Shown: positions 11,157-26,100 of the stretch, one piece after another | Layout: each line of letters starts with the position of its first letter | Position numbering within the stretch: the first letter of the stretch is position 1 | NCBI GenBank assembly: GCA_013397455.1 | Contig: VYZB01000076.1 | Location: 1,459,522 to 1,523,521 of the forward strand | Direction of reading: 5' to 3' | DNA from: Crotophaga sulcirostris | Lineage: Eukaryota > Chordata > Aves > Cuculiformes > Crotophagidae | DNA: 64,000 nt | Translations under genes and position numbers: made by a program | The notes under the pieces: generated by a model | Seen by the model: only the letters and a program-made list of their open reading frames with translations | What the model was told of the DNA's origin: nothing | The model's database searches: none

Positions 11157-14100
11157 CTGCAACAAAAAAAAAATCCATACATAACTGCAAAATGTCAAAC
11201 ACAGCTGGGCATGTGTGTGTAAACATCAACATTTATATAATTAGTACTCTTCTTTTAACACTACCAACTGAGGAAAACCTGACTTGTGACAATCAGCAGG
11301 TATTAAGTTCTTAAAGTAAGTAGGGCCATTAACACTAATGACATCTTATCCTCTCACTCATCAATAATTTAAACAGCTATTGATTTCAAGTATCATCACA
11401 TTAAGCTGCAGGTCCAGCATCTCAGTTACTAAGATATGACAGATTTCTAGCTTTTAGCCTGCCACTTCTTGTCATCTGGTGTCTCTTTCCAATTCGCTTC
11501 AAGCACACATAGGCCAAAGCTACCATCAGCTTTCATTTTCGGTGCTACCAATGCCAGTGTGTGAAGGGAGAACCTAGGTGAGCACTCCACGTGAAATATT
11601 CAAAGTCTCTCTACAGAGAGTTTCTCTAGCTGTCACCGCAGCAGCTCCACATATAGCTTGTCATTCCTTTGGTTTCTGCTAGAAGCTGCTTTTGAAAGCT
11701 TCCCGTCATTCACTCCAAAATGTTTTGCTGATGTATGTAGACAGTGATTCTTTCTCTCCCTCTTCAATGTTTTGTATTATTTTATGGCTAAAAGTAATGC
11801 AGCTTTTTTTTTTTAAAGTGAGGAGTAATACTTCTCAAATCAAGTGTATAGCATGAAGTATTCTGGAGTTTAACTCACCCTCGTTGGTTTTCATTGGGGT
11901 TTGTTGGTTTTTTTTAATAAATCTAAATAATAAATACTTTTATTTCCAGGTTCTGATTAAAGACATCTTTAAACTATCAGGGATCAACCCTTTTCTAAAA
12001 GAATAACAATTTTTGACATACAAATAAGCCAGTTTCATAGCTTTTTATGCTGTAATAACAGAACTCCAGCACTATTAGTCTCACAAATAACATTTCCTTG
12101 CTCCTAACTTACTTCAAAAGACATACCTGTCATCCATTTCAACACACGTAGTCCAGTCAGCTAGTGCTGGCTCTTGCCCACTCTGCTTCCATGTGTACAA
12201 GATAATCTTCCCATTCTCTAAGCCTACTGCAACAATATATCTATCAAGAGAATAACTGTATTAGTTCTGAAGAGATTAGAGTAGGCAGCTCTAATACAAG
12301 TTAGAAAGAACTAGCACTCAAAACCAGTGATGCTCCTTGCCCTCCAAATCAATATTTACTTCTCCATTAAAAAAAAATCACAATTTAAATCGAAGCTTCC
12401 TCATAAAAAATGAGCAAACCAGAAACCTGCAAACCATATGTGGTTAGGAAAAAAATTAGGAGGTTATTACAACATCGGTCAATATTGTTGGAATATTGGA
12501 ATATAATCAGTCAATACTGTTGGAAAAACGAATGTGTTTCAGGTGTGTTCACACACACCCCTCTTTTTTTTCTTTTTATGCTGTTTGGAAAAGTCAACAT
12601 ACACTTGAAAATAAGGCTAGGAAAAAAAAACAGAGTTTAATCAGTCAAAGAATGGTCAGAATATTTGACAGGTAAATTTTAGGAACTGTTTAGCCACAGA
12701 GAACTGACTAAAGGGGAAAAATACTAATTTCAAATTAAACACAAAATAGCATTACAGAAAAACAGGAATACCTTCCATCAGGAGTGGGCACACGGCTGAA
12801 ACTAACAGCAGTAACAGAATCCCCAGCATCCAGTACTGTTGAACAAGGTTTGATTGAATCCAACATATTCTCTTCAGTAGTCACAGATAAATTACACTGG
12901 CCCCAGATAATGACCTGAAAAAAAGAGAATCATCTAGGAATTTTCTTTTTGATCTTTTTGTAAATGCATTGACAAAAACACAAGGAATATCTTAGTTAAA
13001 ATACTTCCATGGCACAGAATCACACAATGACCTGAGTTGGAAGGGACCCACAAGGATCATCGAATCCAACTCCTGTCCCTGCATAGGACAACCCCAACAT
13101 TCACACCATTGTGTCTGAGGGCACTGTCCAAATGCTTCTTGAATTGCCATGTTTGGTGCCATGACTGCTTCCCTGGGGAGCTGTTCCAGTGCTCCACCAC
13201 CCTCTGGGTGATGAACTTTTTCCTAATATCTAACCGAAACCTCCCCTGGCACATCTTCCTGCCATTCCCTCGAGACCTGTCATTTGTCACCAGAGAGAAG
13301 AGATCAGCACCTGCTCCTCCTCCTTCCCTTGTGAGGAAACAGCAAATGGCTATGAGGTCCCCCCTCAGCCTCCTCTTCTCCAGGATGAAGAGACCAAGTG
13401 ACTTCAGCCCCTCTTCACAGGATTTCCCCTCCAGACCAAAGTGGATGACCCCAAAAATAGTAAAAAATGTCTATTGACAAAGATTCAACTTTTTAGACAG
13501 CCTGCCTGATTTCATTAAAGATACTGACTACAAAACAGATTCTGTTATGAAAATTAAAGAAAATCTTACGAGACCCATAAGAGTTATGTGACATATGCTT
13601 GTCTTACTGTATGAAAAAAGAAGGGAGGAAGTCCAACTGGCAGACCACAGTCTCATGCACACATATGCAAGCACTTTATTTAGCATCTGAAAGTCTCACT
13701 GATTTCTGTGGTAATATATACAATAAGCTTTTTGGGTATTTATAGAATATTGGCTTTTGAGAACACAACATTTGCTAATCTAAAATACATTTAAAATAAT
13801 TCTGGGCTTTTTAAACTCCTTGTATATTAATTACCTTTTTGTCTCGACTGCCAGTAATAAAATACTTGCTATCTGGTGTCCAATCACAAGACCAAATGAT
13901 TCGACTGTGAACAGCTGTATTTTTGTCTGTGTATGCACAGCAACTGAAGACTGGTCCTGGAATAAAACATACAGAGGAAAACCCTTGTTTCAACTACTTC
14001 ACATATTCAAAGTAATTATTACTTTTACTTAACTCTATGTAAGAACTGCAGGAATACTCCAACATTATTCCACTCATCTTTAAAGCAACTGGGAATACTT

Positions 14101-17100
14101 CATACCACATAGCTACTTTTTCCAACACTTATCACAATGGTAATTAGCATCTGTTCAAGACCAGTCAGCCCTTAGAGCACTAAAACAGTAGGACCAGTTT
14201 GCTCTTTCACACACATATCAGAATTCAGAAGAATTTAACTCCAAGTATCAAACTTTCATATTCTTTCTATACAAGTTATTCATAAAAACACTGACCTCAA
14301 AAGTTTTAGTATAGTGCAATGCTTACCATGTGCACACATATCCCCAATAATTTCACTACAGCTCCTATTTACCAGTAAAGCCCCAAGACCTCAAATCATA
14401 AAGTTCTAATTCTAAAGATTAATCTGTTCCCAAAGAGACAGGCTGCCATTTCCATATGCATACAATCAGGCAACAAATCTGATCAGCAGATCAGTAAATG
14501 GGAATGCTTTTCCTAAGTGGAAAAGGCTGTCATTTTGGAGCACAGACTTTGAATAATCACTTCTTGGGATGCCAATACCAGCAGTTTTGCTTTACACTGA
14601 TAATTATGTTCTTTGTAGACAGAAATGTTATTGGTGAACAGATGAAAAGGGAATTTCCTCTACTTCTGATGAGAATTCATACTCCTTATCCTGAAACACT
14701 GTGTAATTACTGTGGACAATATGCCAGGTTTTTAATAGAAGTCTGAATAGAAGAGAAATCTCAAGCCATGATGCAACTGGACACTGTCTGAAGGGGCCAA
14801 AACTCACTGCCAAGTCTCTAGGAAAACTCTGTAGAGCGCAGTAGTGTTTATGTGCTATTAAGCCAGCAGTGCAATGATAATCGTTTTCAGCACAAGCATC
14901 TGTTCTAGGAATCCATTAAAGTGTTCAATAGCAATTTCCTCATGATTCTCCAAAGCTCAAAGTCTTAATGAGAAAGTCAACCAAATCTTTATTATCAGCT
15001 CTTTTTCCAGACAGAGCTAGTTCTAGTCAAATTAATCAATTGTGCAGGATTATCAGAAACCCACACCAAAGACTGAGATTAATCCTGTCAAGACTCTCAA
15101 AATATCATGCCGTGCAAACAGGGATATGGCAGTTCTGTGTAGGACACAGCTGTAGCAATGAGCCTTCCAGCCTTGCCTACAAAGAACACAAAGATGAAGG
15201 TTCTCCTTGAGTGTAAAACTCAGGCATTACACTCCAGCATGTATACTTGATTTCAGTAAATCTGAAACATACAATAACAAGCAGAAGGCAGGAGGACAAA
15301 TAGCAGACTTCACTGCATTCATCAATTAAACAGCATTTAATTCATTCTAATTTTATTGATTATATTCTTCTCCACATTTTAATTCCCTTTGTAGCTTTCC
15401 TATATGCCATTAATTGTATTTCTTCAAGCCACAGTAGTCTATAATGCTATTTATTGTTAAAAGTTGTAAGGCAAATGTCCATTAAAATACTTCACCAATT
15501 CTCTTTCAAATATTTTGAAGCCAAAAAGTACTGAACAAACCACAAAGTCTTCAAATGTGTATATCCACTTCACATGTCTTACCAGACTCTGATGAGTCTT
15601 GTTTCCTCCACAGTGACCAACTCCTGTCTCTAGAAACTGCTAATAAGAATTTGTCATTAGGAGAAAATGCCAGCTGAGTAACAGTCAGATTGTGAAATGA
15701 CAAACTCTGCAGTTTCTTCCAAGAAGTAGTGCTCCACAAAATAATTGCTGCATGTTCTTTTTTGGAAGCCTACATTAATGGAATAAAACATCAGTGAGAG
15801 AGAATTAATGAAAGCAAATACAAAATTCACACATTTCAAAATCCTAAGATGTTAGGGAGCTTGTTTCAAAGCTAGCAACCAAGTTAAGAGTCAGTTTTCC
15901 TCTGGGACATTTCAAGACTGTTTCACAACTTTCTACTAATGCTGACAATATACCAGTAAGAAAATGTTTTATACCTATATCTGTTAGAATTTATCTTGCT
16001 AATAGCTTTAAATGAATCATATATAATTTATGAATAATAATTTATTTACATTCACTCTCACCTTTTCAAGGCAACTGTCATCTACACAAAATTATTCACA
16101 TTTACATGAAAGAACAGAATGGGACCCAAACTGAATCCTGACTCCTGTTCTGTCAGCCCTAGAAATCTGGCAGCACTTTTCACTAGATGGTGCTAGAATC
16201 TTTTCTTACCTTACATGCTGAGGCAATTACAGTGTTTGAATTATTGCAAGCAACACAAAATATTTCATATCCATGTCCATATCTGAAATAAATACGAAAA
16301 GATACTTAACACATCACAGTAATTTTTGCAGTATGCATCAAGGTTATGTTAATTTAAATCCCTTCACAAAAATGAAAGGCACTTGCCAGGAACTTCTTAC
16401 CACTGTTTCAGTATTACACCCTAATTAATTCCTAATAATGTTCAGCATTCAATTTAAATACCTGTATAAATTCTTTCACATTTAGGAATTGACTACAGAA
16501 AAATCTGTCCAGCCCATTCCATAGTCTTAAAGTATCAGCATTGCAGAAGCTACTCTAATGATTAACAAAGCAGAATAAATCAGTTTTTAATGAAATCCAG
16601 AAATGTATTTAAGATCAGTCATTGCTGGAATTCAAGCTCACGTATCCAGACTAGGATTTAACTAATAAGCAGAAACTCCACACAGAATAACACACATTAA
16701 AATCAGTCACAAAACAGACTGGAAGTAAAGTAAAATTGGAGATGCATCTATAAACAATGGACAAATACCAGCTAAATATCAGTTGCCAGTGCAGAGGGAA
16801 GAATCTTTGATTCCTAGCACTGAAGAGATTAGTAGTTCTCTTAATAAACTCCTTTGATCAACAGTGTCGCAAAGTTCTTACTATGAGATTAATGTTCAGG
16901 GGGATTTCACTTGCAGTGAAAGTAGTCACCTGTTTGAATGACCAATTACTGTATCAGTACTGTCTGTATCATTTGAATGGAGCCCAGAAGAGTCACTGCT
17001 GGGCATATCCCATAGACAGACTCCAACATTCATGTCTGAAGACTGGGGATGCAGTGGCTTTTCATGAAGGGTAACCATGCCTGGGCCTTCAAGGGGGAGA

Positions 17101-20100
17101 GGGACTGGTGACTGCACTTAATTTGAATGTTAATTTGTAAATTCAACTGAATCTTGTAATGCTGAAGGTATTTCTGCGTGTTTTCCTCTTAATCTGACAT
17201 GAGCAGAAGTTTCTGCACAATGCTTACTTTTAAAGCACATTCCAGGCAACTATTTTGTAGTGAAAACCATCAAAGGTCAATTTTCTAAAACTGAAAAGTA
17301 TTTATTCCATGAGAAGTATAAATTTTCTAAAATTCAGTGAAGGAAAAATAACCCATGGAACAACAAGTCCTCAGTTTACTTTGGTTTTACCTCCTAAATG
17401 TAGTTGAAGAGCATTTGACAGAAACATTTTCAGCTTCCACATGCAATTTAGTTCTTGCTAAACACAAGCATTAAAATGCAATCTTTCTCTTCAAATTAAA
17501 ACAAAACCTAAAATACTCTATTTTGCCAAGTCACATGAGCAGGACTATCACAGGTCAGACTGACAGCCTACACAAGCCAGTGATGTCTCTAGTGAAGAGA
17601 ATAAAGTTAGTGGCATTAGAAGATGCTGTTTATAAGAGTGTATGAGCCTTGCATGTATAGAAGCTCCAACACAACCTCCCTCCCCTGCCCCTATACATGC
17701 AATCCAATCCCTTTTTTATGCAGCACAACATCAAACAAAGGTTCACAATGGAGAGAAGCAACTGCATGAATGAATAATGAAATGACATTGTCAAACACAA
17801 GCAATTTTGCCTTAGGAATGTTCAATTCATAGTGATTTTTTATGCACAGGTAAACTGACTGGACTTTCAAAGTGTCTAAAGAAATGATTGCAGTAATTTC
17901 CCAGTGTCAAAAAGGATCTCGCAAGACTTCCAAGTATATTACTTTAAATGTACATATATATAAACATAAATATATATGTCAACGCTTAAGTTTTAATCTC
18001 AGCCTGCTGTACATAAGCTCTCTACAGTAATTTTCCAAGAGGATAAAGATTAGCATACTCTCATAGGATTTATCATATTTTTATTTTAAAGTTGTTAGAT
18101 TATGTAAAAAAATTCAGCAAGTTCTTCATACCAAAACCTACTCAAGCAAACACTTTTCAAAACCCAACACTAATCCTTCAAAACTTGGTGTTGAGTTAGA
18201 GCTTGGAAAACACAAATGTCAATGACAAACAAGCTATTTTTAGCAAGTCAGTTCCTCACACTGTTTTTCTGCTGCTATGGCAACTTGAAATCTACATTAT
18301 GTGAATTCATGATACTTCTTTCAAGATTACCCTAGGCAAAAAATAAATGAAATGCATCTATGAATGCTTTACATCTTGTTGTCCTTGCATAAAAGAACTC
18401 CTGTCATTAGAGGTGTCTCTAAAATCAGGAAAAATTGCTCAGATAAGTCACCTGAAGACCATATAAAATGCAGGATATAAAAGCAGATAGGCAGCACTCT
18501 TGTAGTAGAACATCAAAGATTAATGTCTCACTAGACTTTGAGAAATATCAAAGGTAAATTAAGAAAAATTTTGGTCGTGGCTCCTTTTCACTATTTAAAG
18601 ATCCCCCATCACACCACTTATGTCAGTGGCTGCATTAGAGGCCATACCATGCACAGAAGCAGTTAAATCTAATCTAAATAAATGCATAAGAGCTTGAGAT
18701 GATTTCTTTCTGCTGTACTTAGAAGGTTGATACCAAAACTCTGAAGATCATGGAAGTGTAACCTAATACTACCACAATCCTTAGGGAACAAATGACAACC
18801 TTCATTTGCAAATTGTTGTGAATCTCAGAAAAGATGGAACAAAACACAGCTGAGGAATTCCGTAACCTTGCAGTATCAAAACATTTGCTGTCATGACCAC
18901 ATAGCTCTATTATCTTTGCAGTCCACAAGTTACTCTGCCAGCATTCAATATCCAAACTGGGTTTGTAACCTTCTTAATCAACTTTGCTCAACCACTAGAC
19001 ATATCCTGCTTTGGCTGCTGTTTCCATCTATTGCATCTTACAACTCTGTTTTTAGGAGGAAGTTCCTTCTTTGATGCCTCAAGCCGTCACTTCCAGACCA
19101 GAAAGACAAACTTGACCTGCAAGTCTGTGCCATGAAGTGGAAAGCAGCAGCAAACTCCTTACACAGAGAGACCTTCAGTACAGGCAAGGTTTTAAGCAGA
19201 TATGCTGAGCAGACAGACATAAGCAAAGGTTGTAGGACAGAATGAAAGGGTAACACATTCCAGAGCACAGGTAAGACCATGAAAATGTGCCGCAGACCAG
19301 AAACCTTACTACTCTCTTGGAACAAAGAGAAATAAAACACCAGGTACCTGTACCCTAAATAGACCTTCAAAAATAAACATCTAAAGGGACAATGAAAGTC
19401 TGACCATTATAAATTCAAAAGAATAGCTTTCTGCTAAAAAACATACATACTTCACTGGTACAGAAACAATTAGTGAAATAAAAGTTTTGTGACATATCAG
19501 TTCTAACTGTCATTTTCTGCAGTTTCCTCATTTTTTATATACATATAATTTATTTACTTTACAAGCAATACTCTGCACACAATGTCAAATCAGGTAGTAA
19601 AACAGGAAGAGTTACAAGACCAGGCTACATTAACATATTGTACTAGCTTTCGGGAAATTTTGTAAACTAAATAAAAAAAAGAAAAATAAAACTTACAACT
19701 TCTGAATTTCAGGCCACAAGGTATTCTGCAGCAAGTGATCCTCTGGGGGAGGTTCTAGAAGACATTTGTACACAATATTCAAAATTGGTACTAAATACTC
19801 TATTAAAATAATCAGCTATACAATGCTTCAAGTTTTTATCCAATCAACGTCATTCTCTATCGCCTACAAGAGAAATAAACGCCATACCTGTAAGGATCAA
19901 GGGTTGAAAATAAATCTCAGGATACTGATTCGAAATACTATTGAATGTTTCTTCATCCTCAGCTGATTGCACAGCCATATCTCCTATTCAAAATAAGGAC
20001 TTCATTAGGTAGAGAGAACATACTTGACAGGAGAACTTACTTGTGAGGAGCACTTACTATACAACTAATAAACATCTATTGTTTTCACAATGTAAATAAT

Positions 20101-23100
20101 TGAAATTAGGTTTCTCTACTTCCATAGTTACGATAATATCAATATCAGAATCATGTCATTCTAAGGAAGTTTCATTTCCTCTCTCAGTGGAAGGACTCAG
20201 GAGAAAGTAAAAAAGGGTTTTCACCAAAATATATTTTACAAATTACTTCAAATACAACAAAGCTGCTTATTTCTCACACAAGATTTAGGATAATTTAGCT
20301 GTATTGCCATTGAAGATTTTGGAGTCAAAGCTTATTAAAATGCTTCATTTTTTAATTCACACCTTCTGATAATGCTGTAAGATTAGTAAAAGCACGTTCT
20401 ACCTAATCTGTAGATTCCAGAGTAAGTGCATTTTTACCACAGACATTAAACACCAGATTACCAGTTCTACTGCCAGTCTCAAGACACTACTCAGTTATTT
20501 TTATTACTCTACAGAGGCATTTGCACCTCCTTCCTGATCCCCCCACAAGCAACTCCACAATCTTGCCATGAAATTCATGCAACACCTCACCAGCCTTTAC
20601 CAACAGAACATTAATTACTTTTGGCTAAGTAATTATTCCTTCCCAAATATTTTCACTAAGCAACATTTACTTGGAGAAGGTTTATGGCTGTTTTCACTGG
20701 AACAGAAAATGTGACTGATCCCCCTCAAAGAGGTCAAGGTATTTTCCAGAGAAACCACAAGCAGCCACAGGTAGTCTTGCTTTAACAACTCTGAACCTGA
20801 TTTTCACAGTATGCTACTCAACACTATTTTTTCTTTCGCTAAAAATAATCAGTCTTCTCTGGGATGGGAAGATAGGTGGAGGGGGAATAGGCAGGGGAAT
20901 AGGGGGAGCGCACAAAGTGAGCATGGAGAAAGGAGGAACAACAGCAGATGGGGGAATTCAAAGAATATCTTGCCCTGGCTACTCCCAGACCCATCACAAG
21001 ATAGCAATGAGCCCCATCATCCCTGTGAAACTCAGCAAGATCTGACAGCAGGAGAAGCTCTCAGGAGCACTATGCAGTCTGAGCAGGGTTACTTCCCACA
21101 GGGGTGTGGGACACAGTATGGGAGACAAGGAGAGAGCATCTGGGGTTTGCACAAGACATTAGGGGATTTTTAGGGGAGAAACCAAAGGGAGGACAGAGTT
21201 TCAACTTGTGCTTTTTTCTTTTATGATTTTAAGCACCATATTTAGGCGCTACCAGAGAAATAAACACTTTGCACAATTCAATTTCTAATTTTTAAACTTG
21301 CAGTAAAGCTTATGATGACAGACCTAACAAAAAGATGTATGCTAAAACAATCATTAAAAAAAAGTTTCCATATGAAACACCATCACCTTTACTTTTCATT
21401 AGCTGTACCTTCAAAAATAGCTTTATTGGATAATCCCAAAGCTGGCACGGTTGCACCTTCTGGAAGATCAGATGATTGCTGAAATTTGCAGGAGGGAAAA
21501 AAAAAAGAAAAGTTACAAACATTGAAGTGTAGGTTCGGACTTTGAAGGTCACAGCTTAAGGAATCCCTGTGATGAAGAGTGACTTTTCTAGAGAAGCGAA
21601 GGGAAGCACTTTGAAAAACTCCCAACTGATCCAGAACGTACCCTGGACAAAACAAAAATCAGCCCTCTGGCAGAAAAGCTTTTCTAAGGCCTCTTGCTCA
21701 AGGGTTTAGCTGTAAAGCATGCAACTTCAATGTATCTTCATTCCTAATTACAGGTCTTCTTCCACAATGGTATTTATTCTAGGATAGACAAAATAGTTAA
21801 CCAACTGAGAGCAGTGCCGTTTTTAACACAATAGGACTGGAACATGGACTGTTCCAAGGTGAAATAACAAAGCAGCATATTGGAAAAGGGGACAGGGGTG
21901 GGTGCCTGGAACCACAACTTCAAACACAACCCAGTACATAGCACAGATGTGACTGGAGTACATGCCTGTTTAGAGCATCACAAGAGGAAAGGCAAACCAT
22001 CCGACAGAAAATAAAGGTATGGGGCAAAAAGCCAAAGATTAGAAAGGATAAGTGAACTTGGGGCCCTTTGTGCAGAGATGGAAAAAGATTACATTTAATA
22101 GCTGTAAAACCCTTCCTTACGGTGTATGAAAAGTTCAAAGAAAGACTGTTTTACAGAATCGGATTAATAGTTTAGGTGACAACTTAAAATACTATGTTAT
22201 TAATTTAAATGTTTCTAATTTGATGAGAAAATAATTGAGTAGTAATAATAATTGACCAGTACAAGGCCTCTACAACAAAAATAGCTCTTCATCACAACCC
22301 AAAGCATAATACAATCCCATGGATTTGAACTGAATATAATCCTATTCAACCCTTTTTGAATATAAAGCTGGCTTTTTTTGGTTTTAAGTACTTTTCCGGG
22401 GCTGAAAGGCATTTGAGTAAAATTAAGAAAAAAAGCTTACCCGCTTTAATGTAAAAAATCATTCACAGAAAATAATTTCAACAAAGCTATTTAAGAGTAG
22501 CTGTAACTATATAGCTCATAAAGCCTTCCTCTTTAAACAAAGCCCATGTGAAACACTTTGTGATATCAAGAACCAAGAAATAGCACTCAGAAGAAAAGCT
22601 GATAAGGTTAGTCTACATAAAAGTAAAATAACGACATCTGCCAGCATTATAAAAGCACAGTGTTATTTGTTCAATGCCATTAACGCAATTGCTTACAAAG
22701 TCTTATAGAACCAAAGCACTAAACAGCTACTTATGTAACTTCTTGCTATCAAAAATGAATAGATCGCTTTGCCAGATATTTCAATTGTTAAATGAAATGG
22801 AAAGGCTAATCCATCTCTGAGAAACTGCACAGAAAATATTGCTTTTGAGCCAGAAATGCAGAGAGCATGCAAGGCACTGCACACAGGCAATTATGCTGGA
22901 TGAGGCCTGCTCTACAATACGCAGAAAAAAACAGAATTAGATCTTAAAGCAAATGGGGAGCAAACAAAGGACAGCAATTCTGCAGTCTTATCTTTCCACA
23001 GAGTGGGAAAGTATACTTATCGACAACTAACAACAGGAATGCAAATGCCTCAAGAAGACTTCCAATGCCAAGAGGAAATAAAGCATGAGTAAGTACATAT

Positions 23101-26100
23101 TTATAAATATTTATATGTAACAACTAACAACAGTGCTGAAAGTTTTACCCTATTTCCAAGGATACAATTAAAAAGCACAACAGCACACAACCACACAACA
23201 ATAATTACATCTAGACAAGACTACTACACCCTTAAATTAAAGGGAAGCACATTCCCAGGCTTTATTGTTTGCTTTCAAATCACCAAGTGTGTATAGTAGT
23301 CTACTTGGTCTGACTTATTTTAAAACTTATTTGAAATTTACCCATTTGCAATCTTCAGAGACTAGGTCTTATTTAGTTTCAAATACAACCTATTTTATGA
23401 GACACTATAAAAAAAACATATGAAACAAGACACATGGAAGCAAACAGAAGGGAAAGGAAAAACGCGGCTAAGTTTTCAGAACTCAAGCATTGATTTTATT
23501 TACATGAAAGGAGGCTGTCTTCATTTTGCACTGCCTTAGCACACTTACATGGGAGCACAGCTTCTCCATTGGAACACCAGTGATGTTACTGAAATTTTCT
23601 ATAAAATTCTTGGGAGCATGAAAAACTCGAAGCACTTTTTCATCTGCTCCCGACACAAACTGAAACCGGCCGATCATTGCCAGACAACGCATGTCATATC
23701 CATGTACTTGAGGCCTTGCAATTTCATGCCAAGTTACCTAAACGAACAGACACACAGTTAAAATGCAACACTCAACCACAGAAGCAGTAAACTTTTGAGT
23801 TCCAAAGAAGTACTAATACTTTAACTTGCTGACTTTATTAACATAAAGTTAATAACTTTCTACTGACATTCATAAAACTGACGTAAGATCACATGCATCA
23901 GTGAAATCCTATTTTTCCACCAAACAATTCCAGTAATTATTGAACTGTGTCCCTGCATAGATATGTTTAATGCATTTGTTTACCTTTGTTACTAAAGGAC
24001 ACATCACACTTACTGTGACCTCTTTATGCTAGACACTCAGGAATAGGACATAAATTGCTTCAGCAAATGAAGGACTGCATGCTACTTACTACCTTCAAAA
24101 AGGTAGTTCTGAAAGACATAAGGAAGGTAGCGATAATTACCTTGCTTCCTTCATCTGTCTTTCATAGAGCACAGCAGCACTGCTGTCAGCAGGCTATATG
24201 TTCCCACTTCCCCCCTTTCTTGAAATATTTTATTTTAATGAGATCATTCGCAAAAAAATTATGAAAACATCTAGAAAATCCTGATGATTTTAGAAGTGTT
24301 TTCACTTGAAGGATTAACTTTTTTCTAGTTTCCTGAAATATTCATATCCATGCTTTAAATATTAATCCAAGAAAGCTAGAATTAACGGTTGACCAGATAT
24401 TAGATAGACAAGTTAGTTTTATAGTCACACTAAGCAAAGAATAGTAGTAAAAAGATACTGAATTATTTAATTTTTTTCTAAAAATCTAATTTAATCTACC
24501 TACGAAAAAAACTATTATTCAAAAATATCCCTTCGTTTTCTAGCAAATACACTTCTATGAAAAGATTTTCATGTCGTTTGCTACTACTCCTACATGATAG
24601 GAAAAATACAGTCTGCACTTTTGAGTTAACAGCTAGCAGAATTAGAATTAGACTACTGCAGTGTTATAATGCTGGGAAACTGCAGCCAAGACAGAATTTA
24701 CATTTTACTGGATATCACAGAAACATAAGGAAAGGTATTACGTTGACTATAAACTGCATATATCGCACTAAAAGTTCAACTGAGTTTCAAATGCTGAAGC
24801 TTCTGATTGAACCCAAATGGGATATTTGAGAGATCCTACAAAATCTCATATTTTCACACGAGCTTGATTATTTTCCAATGAGAAAAATGCATTAATTCAT
24901 TGAAACAAAAAAGGAAAAAAACAAAAAATAAAGAAATAACAGAAACACACAGTGCAATAAACCCTTCTTATCCTTTACCACATACATCTTTGCATACTTT
25001 AGAACACAGAACATAACAGGAATTAAAAAAAAAGCCCAACCCCCAAAACACAAAGAGAGGATTTCATAAGTCATGCAATAAGCTGCTTCTAGAAAAATCA
25101 GGGTGCCAATTTGGATAACAAATTGAAGCTGATTGTTATCCCTTATTTCTGGTATTTGAATGCAGTACAATATCAGAATGGAGACTTTAAAAAGGGATAA
25201 CTATTTGCATTTAATACTTTGTTCTCTTTTTATAGAGAAAAGCGTGAATATTGAGCTGTAACTTTAGGTTTCCATAAATATCTGAACCATCCGTTGTATG
25301 TCGTTAAGACAAACATCAGATGACACCTGTTGTAATTTTTCAGATGCTAAACTCAGTATGGTAAGGAAAGTAAGGCATTCTAGAAGCCTATGTTACCTAA
25401 GTGCATGAGCAGCACTACTACCTACCTGTCTTTCACGGTTCCGAAGTCCTGAACACAATCCTTCAAATGACCCACTTCTATCTCAACCCTTCACCTCACC
25501 TCACCAAGAGGATACTATAGCTTTCTCCTACACCCCATGCAGCAACAAGTGTTGACGCTACTTGTATTTACACGTGGTCAAACGAGGCAGGTGGCTGCCA
25601 ACCTACACCACGTGCTAGTCCCAGACATTGATGCCCTACATCAAATCCAATATAGTAACTTTTCCACAGAGCTGTCGTACCCTCCAGAGTGGCCATTAGG
25701 AGAAAAGGCAGGGAAAGAATGTGGGATGCCCTTCTTGCAACATAAGGTAAAGCTTTGTACTTGAGCTGGGACTGCCACCACTTCTGTGTTGCCTGGAAGG
25801 AGGAAATGAAGGAATTGATGCCAAAATCATTCTCCCAAAAATGTCGGACATCCTGTGCTCATCTACACTACAAAAGTTTTGATTAGACAGTTGTAATAGC
25901 CACCCTTTGCTTCTCTCACCTAACAGATCAGTTTACACAGGGCCTTACATGACTTCAATCAGTCTGGTTTCTGCCAGTTTCCCCAAATTCAACATTAGTA
26001 CTGTTCTGCCAGAAAAAGTTGTATTTGCAGACGTGGAAAATGCACGAACAAATAGAAACAGGAAATTTTGCATCCCTAGACAGGGTTTCCCACATGAAAA

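Noticed and set aside
13037..13477. 146-codon plus-strand open frame in intron 19
   Set aside because: It lies entirely in a CR1 copy and is read antisense to it.
16177..16190. CACTAGATGGTGC, a second CTCF-like sequence
   Set aside because: It misses two core positions of the consensus and sits just beside ELP2 exon 17; too weak to call.
20811..21173. 120-codon open frame in ELP2 intron 14
   Set aside because: Low-complexity Gly/Arg/Ser/Gln-rich, no family resemblance, inside an intron; best explained by chance in a locally GC-richer patch.
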